64,000 nucleotides of DNA, from NCBI GenBank assembly GCA_905183005.1, contig CAJJDO010000010.1, forward strand, positions 421,865-485,864. Direction: 5' to 3'. Shown in pieces: positions 50,242 to 63,794 of the stretch. This DNA is from Paramecium pentaurelia. Taxonomy: Eukaryota; Ciliophora; Oligohymenophorea; Peniculida; Parameciidae. The notes below the pieces were generated by a model. That model did no database searches. It was not told the origin of the DNA and worked only from the letters and a program-made list of their open reading frames with translations. Numbering within the stretch: position 1 is the first letter of the stretch; each line of letters starts with the position of its first letter. The position numbers were made by a program, and so were the translations under genes.

Positions 50242-51119
50242 ATGAATTACAACAACTCAGAGCACTTAAATTAATTACTTTCACTTTAGATACAGGATAC
50301 TAATGAAATCTTTTACATTAATACATATTACTCTCCACAATAACTAGGGGAATTATTTTGTTATTAATTTAACTTAGATTTAACAAATGCTAAATTAATC
50401 ACCTAAAAATTATTGAAAATTATTGAATCAGCTTCACATCTATCTCAATATTAATATCTAAATGAATATTATAAAAGACATAATGATACAAAATGTTAAT
50501 CAAATATTTAATTTAAATAATCCTATAAATTAGATGAGTTCTTGTTTGATAAACCATAATTATTTGATAGAAATCAACTATTTTAAAGAAAAATTCAATA
50601 AAACATTGAAAATATACGTTAGTAATAGGATTAGGCATTAAGTATTCAATGCACTTTTAATCCAAAATTAAACTATCCAAATCAATCTCAAGATTTCAAT
50701 AGATATTAACATCTATATTAAAAGGGATTACTTAAATAATTGGAAAGGAATAAAAACAAGCATATTCATATTGACAAATTAGATTAAGTAGATGATAATT
50801 GTACATTTCAACCTGCAATTAATTAAAATTATAAATGTCAAAAATAAAAGAATGAAAATTTGCCAAGTTAATTAAATATAATGATTAAAACTCACTTACT
50901 AAAATAAAACTTATATTATTATCAACTTTTTTAACTGTTAGATAGCAATAATGATGGGTTAATATCTAAAAATGAAATAGACATTAGTTAATTAAATTAA
51001 CAAGAAATTAAGTAAGAATTTAATTATTAAATAGCCATCTTATGCCATTATTAATGAAAATTGAAGAAGAAGACCTAGAATTAGATTATAATTAGTTTAT
51101 AAAAATATAATTAAATTGA
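50242..51119 (+). CDS. EF-hand protein, 284 aa
   Basis: ATG 50242 to TGA 51117 with a 23-nt intron (51012-51034) that is required to read the last segment MPLLMKIEEEDLELDYNQF. The protein is Gln/Asn/Tyr-rich and mostly helical. A canonical EF-hand loop, LDSNNDGLISKNEID, lies near residue 245 and supplies Ca2+ ligands. The terminal segment may form the paired, degenerate EF-hand. Its 3' end, from 51024, is repeated at 52146-52241 as part of the 1121-bp duplication. It diverges from the pseudokinase gene with 46 bp between the two ATGs. Confidence 0.8.
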
Positions 51120-51441
51120 TTTTTTTTTATATCAATTAAATAATCTAATCATGAAGTCTAAAATTAAAAAAATTCTTCATCAAATTTATTTAATAAAAAT
51201 TAATTACTTCAAATCAAATTAAAGAATATATATTCAATTGAAACTATTCGATATATAATTATTAAAAAAAAAATATATAATAAGCATAAATTAAATTATG
51301 TGTCGAACATTTATAAATAAAAAACTTATATGATTATATTGAAATAAATATAAAATCTGCTGAATCAACTTTATTCATTGTTATTTTGTGGCAAATTTAA
51401 TGATTTAATATAAATATTTTTGCATAAATATTATAAATTTA
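51120..51441 (+). other. Intergenic, 322 bp, no gene seen
   Basis: AT-rich spacer between the EF-hand gene and the small membrane protein gene, present again at 52242-52563 in the second copy. Confidence 0.45.
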
Positions 51442-52104
51442 ATGGGAATTCGCTATTATTTCAATTCCATATATTTGAACAAACATTGCATAATATTTCC
51501 ATTGATGCAATTAGTTGTAATATTCTGCTTAGTCATTTATGTACACTTTGATTTAAACTTATTTTAGTTAATTATAAATAGGAATAATGATTTAATACTA
51601 CAAATTACAGAATCTCTACTAACTTGTATATTTTTTTTTGAACTACTCGTTAAGATTTTCATTTAAAAAGAAGTAATTCTATAATAATAAATAGAATTAC
51701 CTCCAAAATAACAATAATCTAACAGATCTAATTTTATTTACTACAATTATTTCTCTGATGGTAATTTAGAAAACAATATCAATAAACCTAAAATAAGAAC
51801 AGGAAGAGGAACTGATCTCGATAGCATTATTATTTATTAGATATGCAGTTCAATCTGTGCGTCTATATATGAACATAAAAATGTATTGTTCTTAATTATA
51901 ATAGAAATCGATAAACGATTGCTTTTATATAAAACAATGATATTTCATTTACAAACGAGTAGCAAATATAATCAGCTATCGAAGTTAATTAATAATGATT
52001 TATTTATTTTTCAAGATTTTATTTTATTCATTTGTCTTCTTTTTAAGTTCTAGAACAAACTTCAAGATAAAATTAAATATTAATTATCTTTAGATAATAT
52101 TTGA
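51442..52104 (+). CDS. Small protein with N-terminal membrane segments, 220 aa
   Basis: An uninterrupted frame from ATG 51442 to TGA 52102. Hydrophobic stretches near residues 18-40 (IIFPLMQLVVIFCLVIYVHF) and 55-75 (LLTCIFFFELLVKIFI) suggest two membrane spans. A polar Gln/Asn-rich loop follows, then alternating hydrophobic and charged helices. It was not recognised. The pattern could be the start of an ion-channel-like module, but no pore motif is visible. Confidence 0.6.
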
Positions 52105-52145
52105 TGATGATGGACAATAAAAGAAATAGTTAATAAATATAATCN

Positions 52146-53266
52146 TTATTAAATAGCCATCTTATGCCATTATTAATGAAAATTGAAGAAGAAGACCTAG
52201 AATTAGATTATAATTAGTTTATAAAAATATAATTAAATTGATTTTTTTTTATATCAATTAAATAATCTAATCATGAAGTCTAAAATTAAAAAAATTCTTC
52301 ATCAAATTTATTTAATAAAAATTAATTACTTCAAATCAAATTAAAGAATATATATTCAATTGAAACTATTCGATATATAATTATTAAAAAAAAAATATAT
52401 AATAAGCATAAATTAAATTATGTGTCGAACATTTATAAATAAAAAACTTATATGATTATATTGAAATAAATATAAAATCTGCTGAATCAACTTTATTCAT
52501 TGTTATTTTGTGGCAAATTTAATGATTTAATATAAATATTTTTGCATAAATATTATAAATTTAATGGGAATTCGCTATTATTTCAATTCCATATATTTGA
52601 ACAAACATTGCATAATATTTCCATTGATGCAATTAGTTGTAATATTCTGCTTAGTCATTTATGTACACTTTGATTTAAACTTATTTTAGTTAATTATAAA
52701 TAGGAATAATGATTTAATACTACAAATTACAGAATCTCTACTAACTTGTATATTTTTTTTTGAACTACTCGTTAAGATTTTCATTTAAAAAGAAGTAATT
52801 CTATAATAATAAATAGAATTACCTCCAAAATAACAATAATCTAACAGATCTAATTTTATTTACTACAATTATTTCTCTGATGGTAATTTAGAAAACAATA
52901 TCAATAAACCTAAAATAAGAACAGGAAGAGGAACTGATCTCGATAGCATTATTATTTATTAGATATGCAGTTCAATCTGTGCGTCTATATATGAACATAA
53001 AAATGTATTGTTCTTAATTATAATAGAAATCGATAAACGATTGCTTTTATATAAAACAATGATATTTCATTTACAAACGAGTAGCAAATATAATCAGCTA
53101 TCGAAGTTAATTAATAATGATTTATTTATTTTTCAAGATTTTATTTTATTCATTTGTCTTCTTTTTAAGTTCTAGAACAAACTTCAAGATAAAATTAAAT
53201 ATTAATTATCTTTAGATAATATTTGATGATGATGGACAATAAAAGAAATAGTTAATAAATATAATC
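52146..53266. repeat. Second copy of the 1121-bp direct duplication
   Basis: It reads identically to 51024-52144. Bases 52146-52241 repeat the 3' end of the EF-hand gene without its beginning, and 52564-53226 repeat the membrane protein frame. It is probably an assembly duplicate. Confidence 0.85.
52564..53226 (+). CDS. Second copy of the 220-aa membrane protein frame
   Basis: Same length and sequence as 51442-52104, offset by exactly 1122 bases. With no diverged position seen by eye and an N at the junction, this is more likely an assembly artefact than a true paralogue. Confidence 0.4.
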
Positions 53267-53377
53267 TTTTAATATAACAATATTAAAAGATTCTTAAAAT
53301 TAAAAAATCAAACTTAATAAATTCAATGATTTTTTAATGTTTTAAGATTATGAAATAGAAATTTTATAAAAATAATA

Positions 53378-56300
53378 ATGATTTTTTGGATTGATAACAC
53401 TAGCATATATGATTGTAGAACCTATAGTCTTATTAAACCACAATAATATGATGTAGCTATAATTTTGGATTACATCAAATAAGATTAGTAATAAAATAGA
53501 ATTGATTTAAAAGAGAAATTACCAAAATTATTAAGAACTCTAGCTCTATTGCTTGTTATTCATAATAAAAAAGATATTTTTAGATTACTATAGATTTTAG
53601 CATCCAAGGATTTTAAATACACGAAACTTTATAATGATTTTGCGAATAATCCTGCTGCATAATGGTATATTGAGTAGATGAAGGTAGAATCAGTTTAAAT
53701 GATAATGCATCAATATATTTAAGGAGAATATAAGTTTCTTGAAAGCTTTTTTTAAAAAATAATCAATTCGTATGAATAATATTTACAAAAACAACAAAAT
53801 GAATAAGGAACTCCAGAGTTTAATTAATAAGTGGAAGTTATATAAAATTAAGATTTAACATAATCAAATAAAATTAATGAAAAATCTCAATAGAATTAAT
53901 AATAATAAAATTAAATAAATCAAAATCAAGGTTTTAAGGGTTAAATAGAAGAGTCTATCTATCAAAGAAAAAAAAGTGTTGAAGAGAATAATCTTGAAAA
54001 AGATTCAATATCAAGTGTATAAAAAAGTAAGAATGATATTAAAAATGTTTAAGATACCAAAAATTTAAATTAAATAACAAATAAAGAGTCAACCTAAAAA
54101 CAAAATTTAGATGTTATATAATAACAATAATTAAATAAAGATAAGATATCCAAAACAACAATTGAAATAGAAGATAAACCTTAGTAACAATAAAATGAAT
54201 AAAATAATAATAAATAGAAAATAAATTAACAGCAATAGTTAGGTATAAAAAATTAAAAGGAATAAAATAATCTAGAAAATCAGAAAGGAAATTATTTCTC
54301 AGAACAATAAAAAGTTTCATTAGAATCAGTTTTTAAAGATGACAAACCAGATTAAAAAAGTATTTTTTCATTTTATTTTATATAGTGCTTGAAATGGCAA
54401 AAATATTATCAGAAAAAGCTTAGAAAAAGTCAACCTATTCTCCTTTATAATCTCCTTCTAAATTTAAACCAAATCCAAAACCTTTAGAAAAAATAACTGA
54501 AAAAGTGGAGAAAAGAGTCAATATTGAATAAAAAATAGCAAAAAAATTTAATTAAGAACCAGAAAAAATAAATTCATATATTGATACACTAACTGATAAG
54601 GAATAATAAGAATTTGAATTCTCTGAAGATACAGAATTAATTAAATTATTTGATTTACTCAAAGATAAATGCGAATAGACTTATTGGTGGTCTAAATTTT
54701 AGGATAAATGTAATAAGGCAATGATGGATAAAGAACTTGAGATGATAATGTTTGATAAATTACCTATATTAATGAAAAGATGGGCAATCAAAACAGGGAA
54801 AAATGTAACAGAAATGGATAGAAATCCTAATAGAAGACATAGAACACCAATTTAAGAAACAAAAAATACATTATTAGATTATTCAGATCCAGAAGAGATG
54901 ACAAAAGAAATAATCCATATTGCTTAATCTTCAGAAACATTAGATAAGAAATAAAAAAATGATGAAAATATTAATTTAGAACCTATAGAGTAAAATAATA
55001 ATGGAATTAATAAATTATAATAATAGAATGAAGTAATTATTAAATAGTCTAGTAATTATGAATAAGAAGATTGCATAAAATAAAATTTATAAAATGAATT
55101 TAAATATTCATCTGAATTCTAATAACATAATTCAAAATTTCAATATGATAACATAAATAAAGAAAACGATAATTTTATATCTAGATTAGAAGAAGATACA
55201 TTTATTAATCAAAATTAATAAATTTTAGTTGAATAAGAACTATTACTTTAAAATGAGATCTAGGAAGTAACTCCTTATTAAATTATTGATATAGATGATG
55301 AAATATATTATAAGAACTCTCCAATAGATAACTAAAAGATTTAATAATCTAAAGTAATTAAAACATGTGCTAATAGATTAAATACAGAAATTAGTAATTC
55401 TAGATAGTAATAATCTGAAAATCCTAATAAATAATATTTACAATAAGAAACCTCATTCTAAAGTAATATAGAAAAATAAAAGAATGTCATATTTATTGAT
55501 TCTTCAAATGATGAAATCATTTAAAGTAAAAATACCTAATAGTTGATTCCTCAATAATAATAAACGATATAAATTACAGAAGATTGTGTAGAAATAATAA
55601 ATTAACCTATAATAAAGAGTAATATAATTTATCCTAATATATAATCAGAGTTTAATTAACATAGTGATGATATTGATAAATTATTTCAAAATGATAACGA
55701 TCTTTCAAGTCCAGATTCAATGGTAAGTTCATAATCAATTTTGATCAGTAATTAAAGTAGTATTTAATTTGATGAAGTTTAAAATAATAAAAACTAATTT
55801 GAAGGTAAAGAGTAATTAAATCAATAAAAAAATTAAGATACTATAAAGATACCAGAAAAAATCTTAGAGAAAAATGATGTTAAAAAACATAGAGAAGAGG
55901 AGCAAAAAACTAGAGAGAAAAAAAATTAAGAATCAGATATAGAAATGAAAGAAAAATAAAAAAATAAGAATAATAAGAGATAAAATTCAAAAGATAAAAG
56001 TGAAAATTAAAAAACTAAGAGTAAAAGAAATGATTCTAAAAATGATGAGAAAGATAAGAGTAGAGCCAAAAGTTCATCATAAAATTATGAAAAATTTTAA
56101 GAAAATGAAAAGAGTAAAGAAACTAAAAAAAGAAAAAGTAGCGAAAAAAAAAATGCATAAGATATTTTAAAAATTATGTAAGCAGAAAAAGAAGCAAAAG
56201 AGAGATAAAAAGAAGAATAGAAAAAAAAGGAGAAAGAAAAAATTCATTAAGAAAATATCAAGAAGGCAGAATAAAGATTAAATAAAATGAGATATGATGA

Positions 56301-57017
56301 AATAGAATATTAGAAAGAATATAATTATCTTTAATAATAATCTAAATAAAATGAGATTGAACCTGGAGAAATAAAATAATAATAATAATAATAAAATCAA
56401 AATCAACATAAGAGTTACTAATAACCACAATAATTATCTCAATAAAACTACAAAAATGTTAACCAAACTCAAGAGTAAAATTAAAGATTAAAGTCTCAAG
56501 ATGGTTAAATTATAGATCCATAAATTCTGAATACTAGTTAAAAATATTAATAATACAATTAGTAAGTGCCATAAAAAATGTAGGAAAGTTAATCAAATGG
56601 AAATCGACCTTAATAATTTAATTAAAACCAGGAAAATCCAGTATCATATATTTCTGATTAAACAAGTTAATATAATAATGGAGAGTACTAAAAAAATCAT
56701 CAAACAAATTAGTAACACTATAATCAATTTGATAGATAACAATAATATTAAATAAATCAAAATTCAATAGAATAAATTCCTGGCTAGTAAAATTAATACT
56801 AAAGACAAAATAGTTATGCATTTCCTTTAGAATAATATGGGATCTAAGAATTCTTAACTAAGAAAGATTAGGCAATGTAGAAAAGCGTTTAAAAACAAAT
56901 TGTAAATCCAACTTAATATGATCTTGCCTAAATACCACCTTCAGTTATAAATTAAGGGAATTATCAAAAATAATAATAATAATACCCATAAAATTATTAG
57001 CAAGTATAGTTTTAACC

Positions 57018-57081
<64 letters not shown>

Positions 57082-57468
57082 TAATAACAATAATAATAAT
57101 TCTTTAATTAATAGAAGCAAAGAGATAAAAAATTTAGAAACAATTAACCTCACTAATAAGATTTCTATAGACAAAAACAATAATATCAGAATCAATTAGA
57201 ACCTCATTTATAAAAACAAAGAAAGTATAATCCAAATAATGAATCACATGTTAATAATTAAAACTTTAATTATATGCCAGGACCACAACCTAATATGAAT
57301 GTTTAGCCTTACCCTTATCACAATTAAATGAATGATCCATAATTTGCTAATTAGAATCCATTTCCATTTCCTAATGGTCCAAATTATTCATCAAATCAAC
57401 CATCTAAACAACAAATGTTTGAATTTTTTTGTTAGATGTTCTATGATAAATTTTAGTAACCAGAATGA
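53378..57468 (+). CDS. Large Gln/Asn-rich protein with charged core and poly-Gln, 1354 aa
   Basis: ATG 53378 to TGA 57466 with one 26-nt intron (54360-54385). The N-terminal 140 residues are helical and globular-looking (LLRTLALLLVIHNKKDIFRL). A Gln-rich linker follows, then a second ordered segment near residues 395-470 (CEQTYWWSKFQDKCNKAMMD to LPILMKRWAIK). A long Ser/Asn/Gln region is followed by a Lys/Glu/Arg-rich mixed-charge block (residues about 820-970) of the kind found in nuclear RNA-processing and chromatin proteins. The C-terminal 370 residues are Gln/Asn/Tyr/Pro-rich and include 27 consecutive Gln (57019-57099). No enzyme motif was seen. A nuclear, condensate-forming role is only an inference from composition. 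Confidence 0.75.
57019..57099 (+). repeat. TAA trinucleotide microsatellite encoding poly-Gln
   Basis: Twenty-seven Gln codons in a row, nearly all TAA with a TAG start and two CAA. Under the standard code this would be a wall of stops, so it supports the ciliate code directly. Confidence 0.95.
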
Positions 57469-57821
57469 ATAAAATTTTAAGTGTTTTTATCAAATTAATA
57501 AATATAAAAATATATTAACTTTATCTACATAGATTATGTAATTTTCATAATATTTAATCAACAATAGAAATTTCTTTTATGAATATCAAATAATAAAATA
57601 TAAATTATCTATTATTATAATTCTCATTATGCTAAGGCTAAGGCAACCTTTGTTTTTTAATGATTATCTAATTATTCATTTAATGAAAAGTTTTATGATC
57701 TTAAAGCTTCAATTTCTGCAAATGAAACGACTAATAAGAAACTGTATTCATCTATTTTATATTGAAGACTGTTCAATTTTGAATATTCAAACTTCCATTA
57801 CCCTAAATCCTAAAAAAATAT
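57469..57821. other. Convergent intergenic spacer, 353 bp
   Basis: It lies between the 3' ends of the Gln-rich protein gene (+) and the coiled-coil gene (-). It is AT-rich with no coding-like frame. Confidence 0.45.
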
Positions 57822-60800
57822 TCAATTTTATAATTTTACTTTTTCTAAATCAACAATCTTTTAATCTGCCTCATTCAAATCATGAGTTAATTGATCAACT
57901 TAGGTTTATAGTTCGTTAGATTTATCTTCTAATTTTTTAGCCTTAAACTCATATCTTTTGACTTCACTGCTTAATAAAGCCATTTTATCTTCATATTTAT
58001 ACTATATAATTAATTTATAGATATACTTTGATATCTTCTAGTTCTGCAATCTTACTTTCTAATTAAGTAATTTTTTATTTGAACTATTCTATTATTTCAT
58101 CTTTTGATTGTGATTCCTTTTCTAATTTTTTAATTTAATTCTAAAGATCTTCTTAATTGACAAGTAAACCTTCTATTTCAGCAACTTATTATTTTAGTTG
58201 AGTAATTTCATTAGATTTATTTTAATTTTCATCAATTTATTATTAAAGTTGGTTTTCAAGAGAATTCAATTATGTTTTTAATTCATTAATATCTTCTAAT
58301 TAATTATGTAAATCATTTAATTCTTAATCCATTTTCATTAATTCTTAATTTTATTGATCAATTTCTCCTTGCTTTTTTTAATTGAGTACTTTTAATCTTT
58401 CAATTTCTGATGAAAGCATAGCTAATTTATTTTCCATTTATTCTTTAATATGAAGTAATTATTAATATTATTAATCTAATGATTCATATTTCTATTTCCA
58501 TAATTTTAATTCTTTTTCTAATTCAGCTATTCTCTCATTTAAGCTTTCTATTTCTAATTTTAAGACATCCATCTCAGCTAATTATGCTTATTAATCTTAG
58601 ATAATCTTTTTTAATTCATCAACATTTTCCATTTTTTCAAGTTTATATTTCATACCTTCAATATGTGTTGAAAGCATAGCACATTTACTTTAAAGATCAT
58701 ATTTTTCTTATTCTGATTATTAAATTCTCTATTCCAAACCCTATCTACCTTATTTTTCATTCTATATTTATTCTTGCAATAGTGAATTTTATTCATGTAA
58801 TTGTTGAATTTACACTTTCAATGTATCTTATGTTAAAAGATCTTATTATAATTATTAATTTTATTATTAATGATTTAAAACTTCTTAATTCTTCTATACA
58901 ATAGTTTAATTCAATCTTTAATTTTCTTGTTTTAATAAGGTTATTCTATTTTATAAATCCAAAGTTGGATCTTCTTCATTTGCCAAATTAGATTCTGATA
59001 CTTTTTTGTAACTTTATTATAATGAACTTAATTATTATTATAAATCTGCAATAACTTATTCAGAATTAGCTTATTTATGAACTATATTTTAAGCTTTTTA
59101 TTCATCTAATTATCTTCTTAATTCTGCAATATTGGTATCTGCTTATGTTGATTATCCTCTTAATTTTTCTAATTCTGCTTAATAGTTCTAATTCATTTAT
59201 TATTATGCATCATATTTATTCTATAATTAGTTTAATTATTCTTTAAGTAAATTGAGATCTGATAATTATTGTTCAGCTGATTTTAATTATTCAGTCTTTT
59301 AATCATTTAAATATCTTAATCTTTATGATTCAGCACTTAACATAGCTACCTTATTCTCTAAATCATATATTTTATTATTAGCATCATGTAGTTTTTATTC
59401 AAGTTCTGAAATAGCTTATAATTTCTTCTCTAATTCATCAATTGTATTATTTGCTTATTCTAATTAACGTATTAAATCTTCAATTTGCTTTTATAATTCA
59501 TCAATTTCATTCAATTATTCTTATAATCTTTTCAATTCTTCTTATTCTTATAAAATCTTATCATTTTTTTATTTCAATTAAACTTTTAATCTTTCAATTT
59601 CTGCTGCCAACATACTTACTTTATTTTCTAATTACATCTTCTCTTCTTCCAATAATTTAAATCTATCTAAGTTTTTCAATAAATCTGCATTTTCTTAATG
59701 TAATTATTCATTTAATCTATGTTATTAATCTAATTCCTATGATAATCTTTAATTTTCTTATTATAATAAAGATAATGATTTAATTTTTTAATTTTATTCT
59801 GAAATTGTTAAATCTGCATTATTAAGATCAATATCCTTTTATTATGATTATTATTATAGTTATTAAAGTTCTGCACTTTTATCAGTTAATAACCTCTTCA
59901 ATCTATCTAATTCTCCAATCAATCCTTAATGTAATTTTAATTGTCCTTTTGTAGCTTCCAACTCTATTTATAATTTTTATTTATCATCATTTAAAGTATG
60001 TACTTAAACAGTCAGTTTATTTTATTCTTGATTTAATGCATCTATTCTTGCAACAGATTCTTTTTATGCAGATGAGAGTTATTAATGTTACATATCAAGA
60101 TTCTATTTTTGATATAAATACTTACATTATATTTAATTTTCCATTAATCTAATTATTTAAGAGCATCAGCTAAATCTTATTAAAGTTTCTTTTAATTATT
60201 CTACCATTCTTGTCTCTCTCTATCAAATTGTGTCTTTAAACATTATATCTCTGTTGGATTATATTCAGCTAATTTTAATTTTAATTCATCAATTTCCTTT
60301 TATTTCTTTTAATCATTTTCCATATATTTTAATTTCCATTATTCAATCATCTTTTCTTTACCTTCATTTTGATTATGCATATCTTACAATGCTTATTGAA
60401 ATGCTTCCAATTCTTATAATTATTCTTAATATTCTCTACATTTTTGTGATAACTAATGATTAGAAATAATTGATACTTAGCCTATAGTATCTTCTCTTTC
60501 AGAAACTAATTTTTTTAATCTTTCTACTTCTACTTATTAATTCAGTAATTTTTGATTTTCAATTACTAAATCATTCATATCTGATCTTTGCTTATCCATA
60601 TCTGCCTGTATTTTAGACATATCAATTTGGAACTTTTTCACATCTTCCTAAGAACCTAGAATTCTTGATTGTAATTCATCTTTCTTTAATATTCAGATAA
60701 TTATTACTATTTCATTTTCTATATCATATTTAGCTAATTAAGCTTCTAATGTAAAATATTTTTTTTTCCATAACTCTAATTCATCTTTTTATTCATCATC

Positions 60801-61002
60801 ATTTTCTTTTTCTCTATCATATGAAACTGGATTTTTCTCTTTGACTATTATAGTTGTTGGTAAATTTTGGGCTGCTGGAATTACGTAAGAATTACCCATG
60901 TTAGATGCCATTGGAATAACTAATATATAATTAAAATAGTATACTTCTGCTTGGTGATCTGACTGAAATAACTTATGATGACTGTGGTCTAAAGTAAGCC
61001 AT
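57822..61002 (-). CDS. Long coiled-coil protein, 1027 aa
   Basis: ATG at 61002-61000 and TGA at 57824-57822. Introns 60920-60944 (25 nt), 60684-60707 (24 nt, AAG, removes an in-frame TGA), 60103-60125 (23) and 58002-58026 (25) give exactly 1028 codons. The first 70 residues are Ser/Arg/Pro-rich (MAYFRPQSSQVISVRSPS). The rest is continuous heptad-patterned coiled coil with recurrent phrases such as ENKVAMLSAE, CAMLSTHIEG and NKLAMLSSEIERLK every 100-150 residues. This suggests internal duplication of a 'xMLSxEIxRLK' block. No motor or globular domain was found. A structural cytoskeletal role is an inference. Confidence 0.85.
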
Positions 61003-61065
61003 TCTTAAATAAATAATTATTATTAATAATATAAAGATATTTTTATTAATTATATAAGACAAGTA

Positions 61066-62647
61066 TCAAATTTTAGGTAGTTATTAACTTTTATATTGTT
61101 TAAGAACCTCTCTCACATCTTCACATCCATTTTCTACTAGTTTCTTTAAGAAAACACTTAATTCCAATAATTCTTTATCTTCTTAATCATTATACCATGT
61201 TTTAATAAATATGCCATTTTCTGGTTAATGTTGAAAATTATCAGCAATATTATCTACTATTATAACTTTTTTAAGATTACGACCTAATCTAGATAAGTCT
61301 TTAACAAAATGATTTTGATATTACATAGCATGTTATCTATAAAGACGATATTAAATGTGTTTATTTTTATCCACTTAATCTAGGATCCAATTAGCATAAT
61401 CAGGTAATCCTGCTGTAAAGACAGCAATTTCAAAGTAATTACTCATTTCTTATAAAAATTATTCAGTATAAGGTCTTATTAAGAAACTTTTGGTTTAATC
61501 AAAAAAATGAATTAAGGTTTCATCCATATCTAATATTAGAGTGAATTCATGACTTTCTTCTTTAGGTAAATATGGTTTATTTGCTACACATATCAAAGGA
61601 ATTCCTAATAAACCATGATAACTTTGTTGAATAGTAAAATATAGAGAAATGAAATTCTACAATACTAAATTAGATTCTAACATTCTAAGATATGGTATTT
61701 ATTTTAAGTAAGTACTTAAAAATTGATAAAGATCTTTTGATTATTTTGTTAATGATTTGTATATACTTGATAATAATTCTACATTTTATCTAATTTAAGT
61801 ATTTGAATCTACTTTTTTACTCCCAAAATACTTTTTATTTTAATTAATGATATTTTAAAGCTCTTATTATTGTGTCTTCTATAATATCATTTCTCCCAAT
61901 AATAGATAATTTTATAAATTATAAATCAACATATTCTTAAAATTTACTACATTACTTGTATATAAATGTTGATCAAAAAAACTATTTATGATCACAACAA
62001 TCTAAAAATTATAATAATATAATAATACCCCCATCTTAATCAATATTAAAATCTGTCTAAATTGTTTAGTATTCTCCACTAAAAGTTTTTCGATTTGACA
62101 AAAATGGACTCCATCAATGAATTCTAAAAATCTATTTATTTAATCCACTTAATCACTTACATTCTAATAAAATATAATAAATTTTTATTACTTTTCTCAT
62201 TGCATCCATCAAACTAACAATTGAGTGATATATTTTTACATAACTCTCTAAATTATCTTCTAAAGTATCATCAATTTCATATTATTGATGTATTGATTTC
62301 TCTAAAATATAAATTACTTTATATTTACTTAATACCGATCTATTATTGTCCTCTTTTATTTTCTTAGTATTAGATTAAGGAGATTGATTCCTATCACTTA
62401 ATGGAGGAGATTCCTCTTATTTTATTGGGTTTAATTTATTTTATTTATTGTTTATCTCCAATTTATCATCTGAAATAGCTACTTTTATTCTAACTTTCTT
62501 TATCTCAAAATTTTTTTTAGAATTCCTTGCTACTGATTTTGGTTTTATTATCGGTAATTATTCAGTCTCCTCTTAGTCTGAAGTATTTCTTAATTGAGAA
62601 ATACCACGATTTACAATTATTTTTTAAGTTGGTTTATTTTTTCTCAT
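61066..62647 (-). CDS. DxDxT phosphatase of the FCP1/SCP/CNEP1 (NIF) superfamily, 517 aa
   Basis: ATG at 62647-62645, TGA at 61068-61066, and one 28-nt intron (62164-62191). The C-terminal 190 residues form the catalytic domain. The nucleophile motif is LILDMDETLIHFF. Further family blocks are RPYTEQFLQEMSNYFEIAVF, TAGLPDYANWILDQVD, YRQHAM, FVKDLSRLGRNLKKVIIVDN, and ENGIFIKTWYNDQEDKELLE. These are the positions conserved in NLI-interacting-factor-like phosphatases, which dephosphorylate Ser/Thr in proteins such as Pol II CTD or lipin. The N-terminal 320 residues are unusual: a basic Lys/Asn/Ser-rich leader, then a helical region with one hydrophobic stretch (KMGVLLYYYNFQIVVIINSF) that might be a membrane segment. 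It lies 63 bp from the next gene's ATG. Confidence 0.9.
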
Positions 62648-63078
62648 ATATATAATTAAATAATCATAAATAAGTATATATAATTACATCTCTACTTCCT
62701 TATTGTAATAAATGAAATATGTTATTAAAGATTAAATAATGATATTCTAGTTCATTGCTTTCGTTATTCTAGAATAATTAAATAATTTTACCATTAAATT
62801 TGATATTACAAATTAAGTATGATATTATAATCAATTACTTCAACATGTAAAAATCTATTTATCATTTAAAGAACTCTGTAATAAAGGAAATTTAATTACT
62901 AAATTATTTATAATATGCTCCACTTATGTATAAATTTTAAAGAGATATCAAAACATTGCATTTTATTTTATAAACAACTTAGTTGCTATGACTATCAGAA
63001 TTTTAATTTCATTTTAAAACTAAAACTACTTATAATTATAATTTATATTTAAAAGCTAATATTCATATATATAAATAA
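62648..63078. other. Intergenic, 431 bp, no gene seen
   Basis: Spacer upstream of the phosphatase gene and downstream of the short coiled-coil gene, both minus strand. It is AT-rich with no supported gene. Confidence 0.45.
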
Positions 63079-63794
63079 TCATTGACGAACAAAGAGTATT
63101 TACTTACTAGGACTGATATTATGCATCTATTAAAGAGGAGGTTTCTTGGAAAAAGATTAATTCTATTATATATTGTATATAGTAGTCTTATTAATAGATA
63201 ATCGATTTGAATTAACATCAGGAAGCGATGGAACTCTTCTTTCTTTAACAAGATTGTAAGAAGGACTTGTAAAGCTACAATTATTAACTCTCATGTAAGG
63301 AGATAGTCTCTATATAATTATATAATTATGTATCTTTACTCTTATCTCATTATTATTGTTATCTTGAATAGAATTAGTCCTAGGTTTTTATTATTACTTT
63401 GATAATTCTACTTTTAATTGATTGTTCTCTTATTTATATTCAGACAACTCCTTAAGAAGTGAAGCTATTTATTATTATTCATTTTAACCTCTTGTTCTCT
63501 AATAAAAACATTAAAATGAATACTTGTAAATTTTTTATTTCATCTTGAGTAAATGATAACTCTCTTTGCATAAAATAAACTTACTCTTTATGAGTCTATT
63601 CTTGTTATTAAAATTAGTAATTTAACTACATAACACACTAGTTTAATTGTTCTAGTTATCTGAAATAAGAGGTATTTTTACGATTCATAGTTTGAATATT
63701 TTTCTACTTATGCTTTCAATTTATTGATCTCTGATTACTTTTAGTCAAGTAGTTAACTCATTTTTTACAATTGGCTTTCCATATAGTAATTCAT
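63079..63794 (-). CDS. Short coiled-coil protein, at least 212 aa
   Basis: TGA at 63081-63079. The most upstream usable ATG is at 63794-63792, with introns 63660-63681 (22 nt, CAG), 63499-63523 (25) and 63310-63339 (30, frame-neutral) giving 213 codons. The first 130 residues are a Gln/Glu/Lys coiled coil (KMSQLLDQKQSEINKLKAQV); the rest is a Ser/Pro/Asn-rich tail. An alternative start at 63688 would skip the first intron. Coding-like sequence may continue further upstream, so the gene could extend past the right edge. Function unknown. Confidence 0.6.

Larger units (their letters stand above)
51024..52144. repeat. First copy of an apparently exact 1121-bp direct duplication
   Basis: It starts TTATTAAATAGCC and ends AAATATAATC, just before a single N (52145). 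The same sequence follows at 52146-53266. It covers the 3' end of the EF-hand gene and the whole small membrane protein gene. It has the same signature as the 1014-bp duplication at 15.9-17.9 kb. Confidence 0.85.

Noticed and set aside
56941..57195. Minus-strand poly-Leu frame
   Set aside because: It is the complement of the TAA-encoded poly-Gln tract in the 53378-57468 gene and has no independent support.
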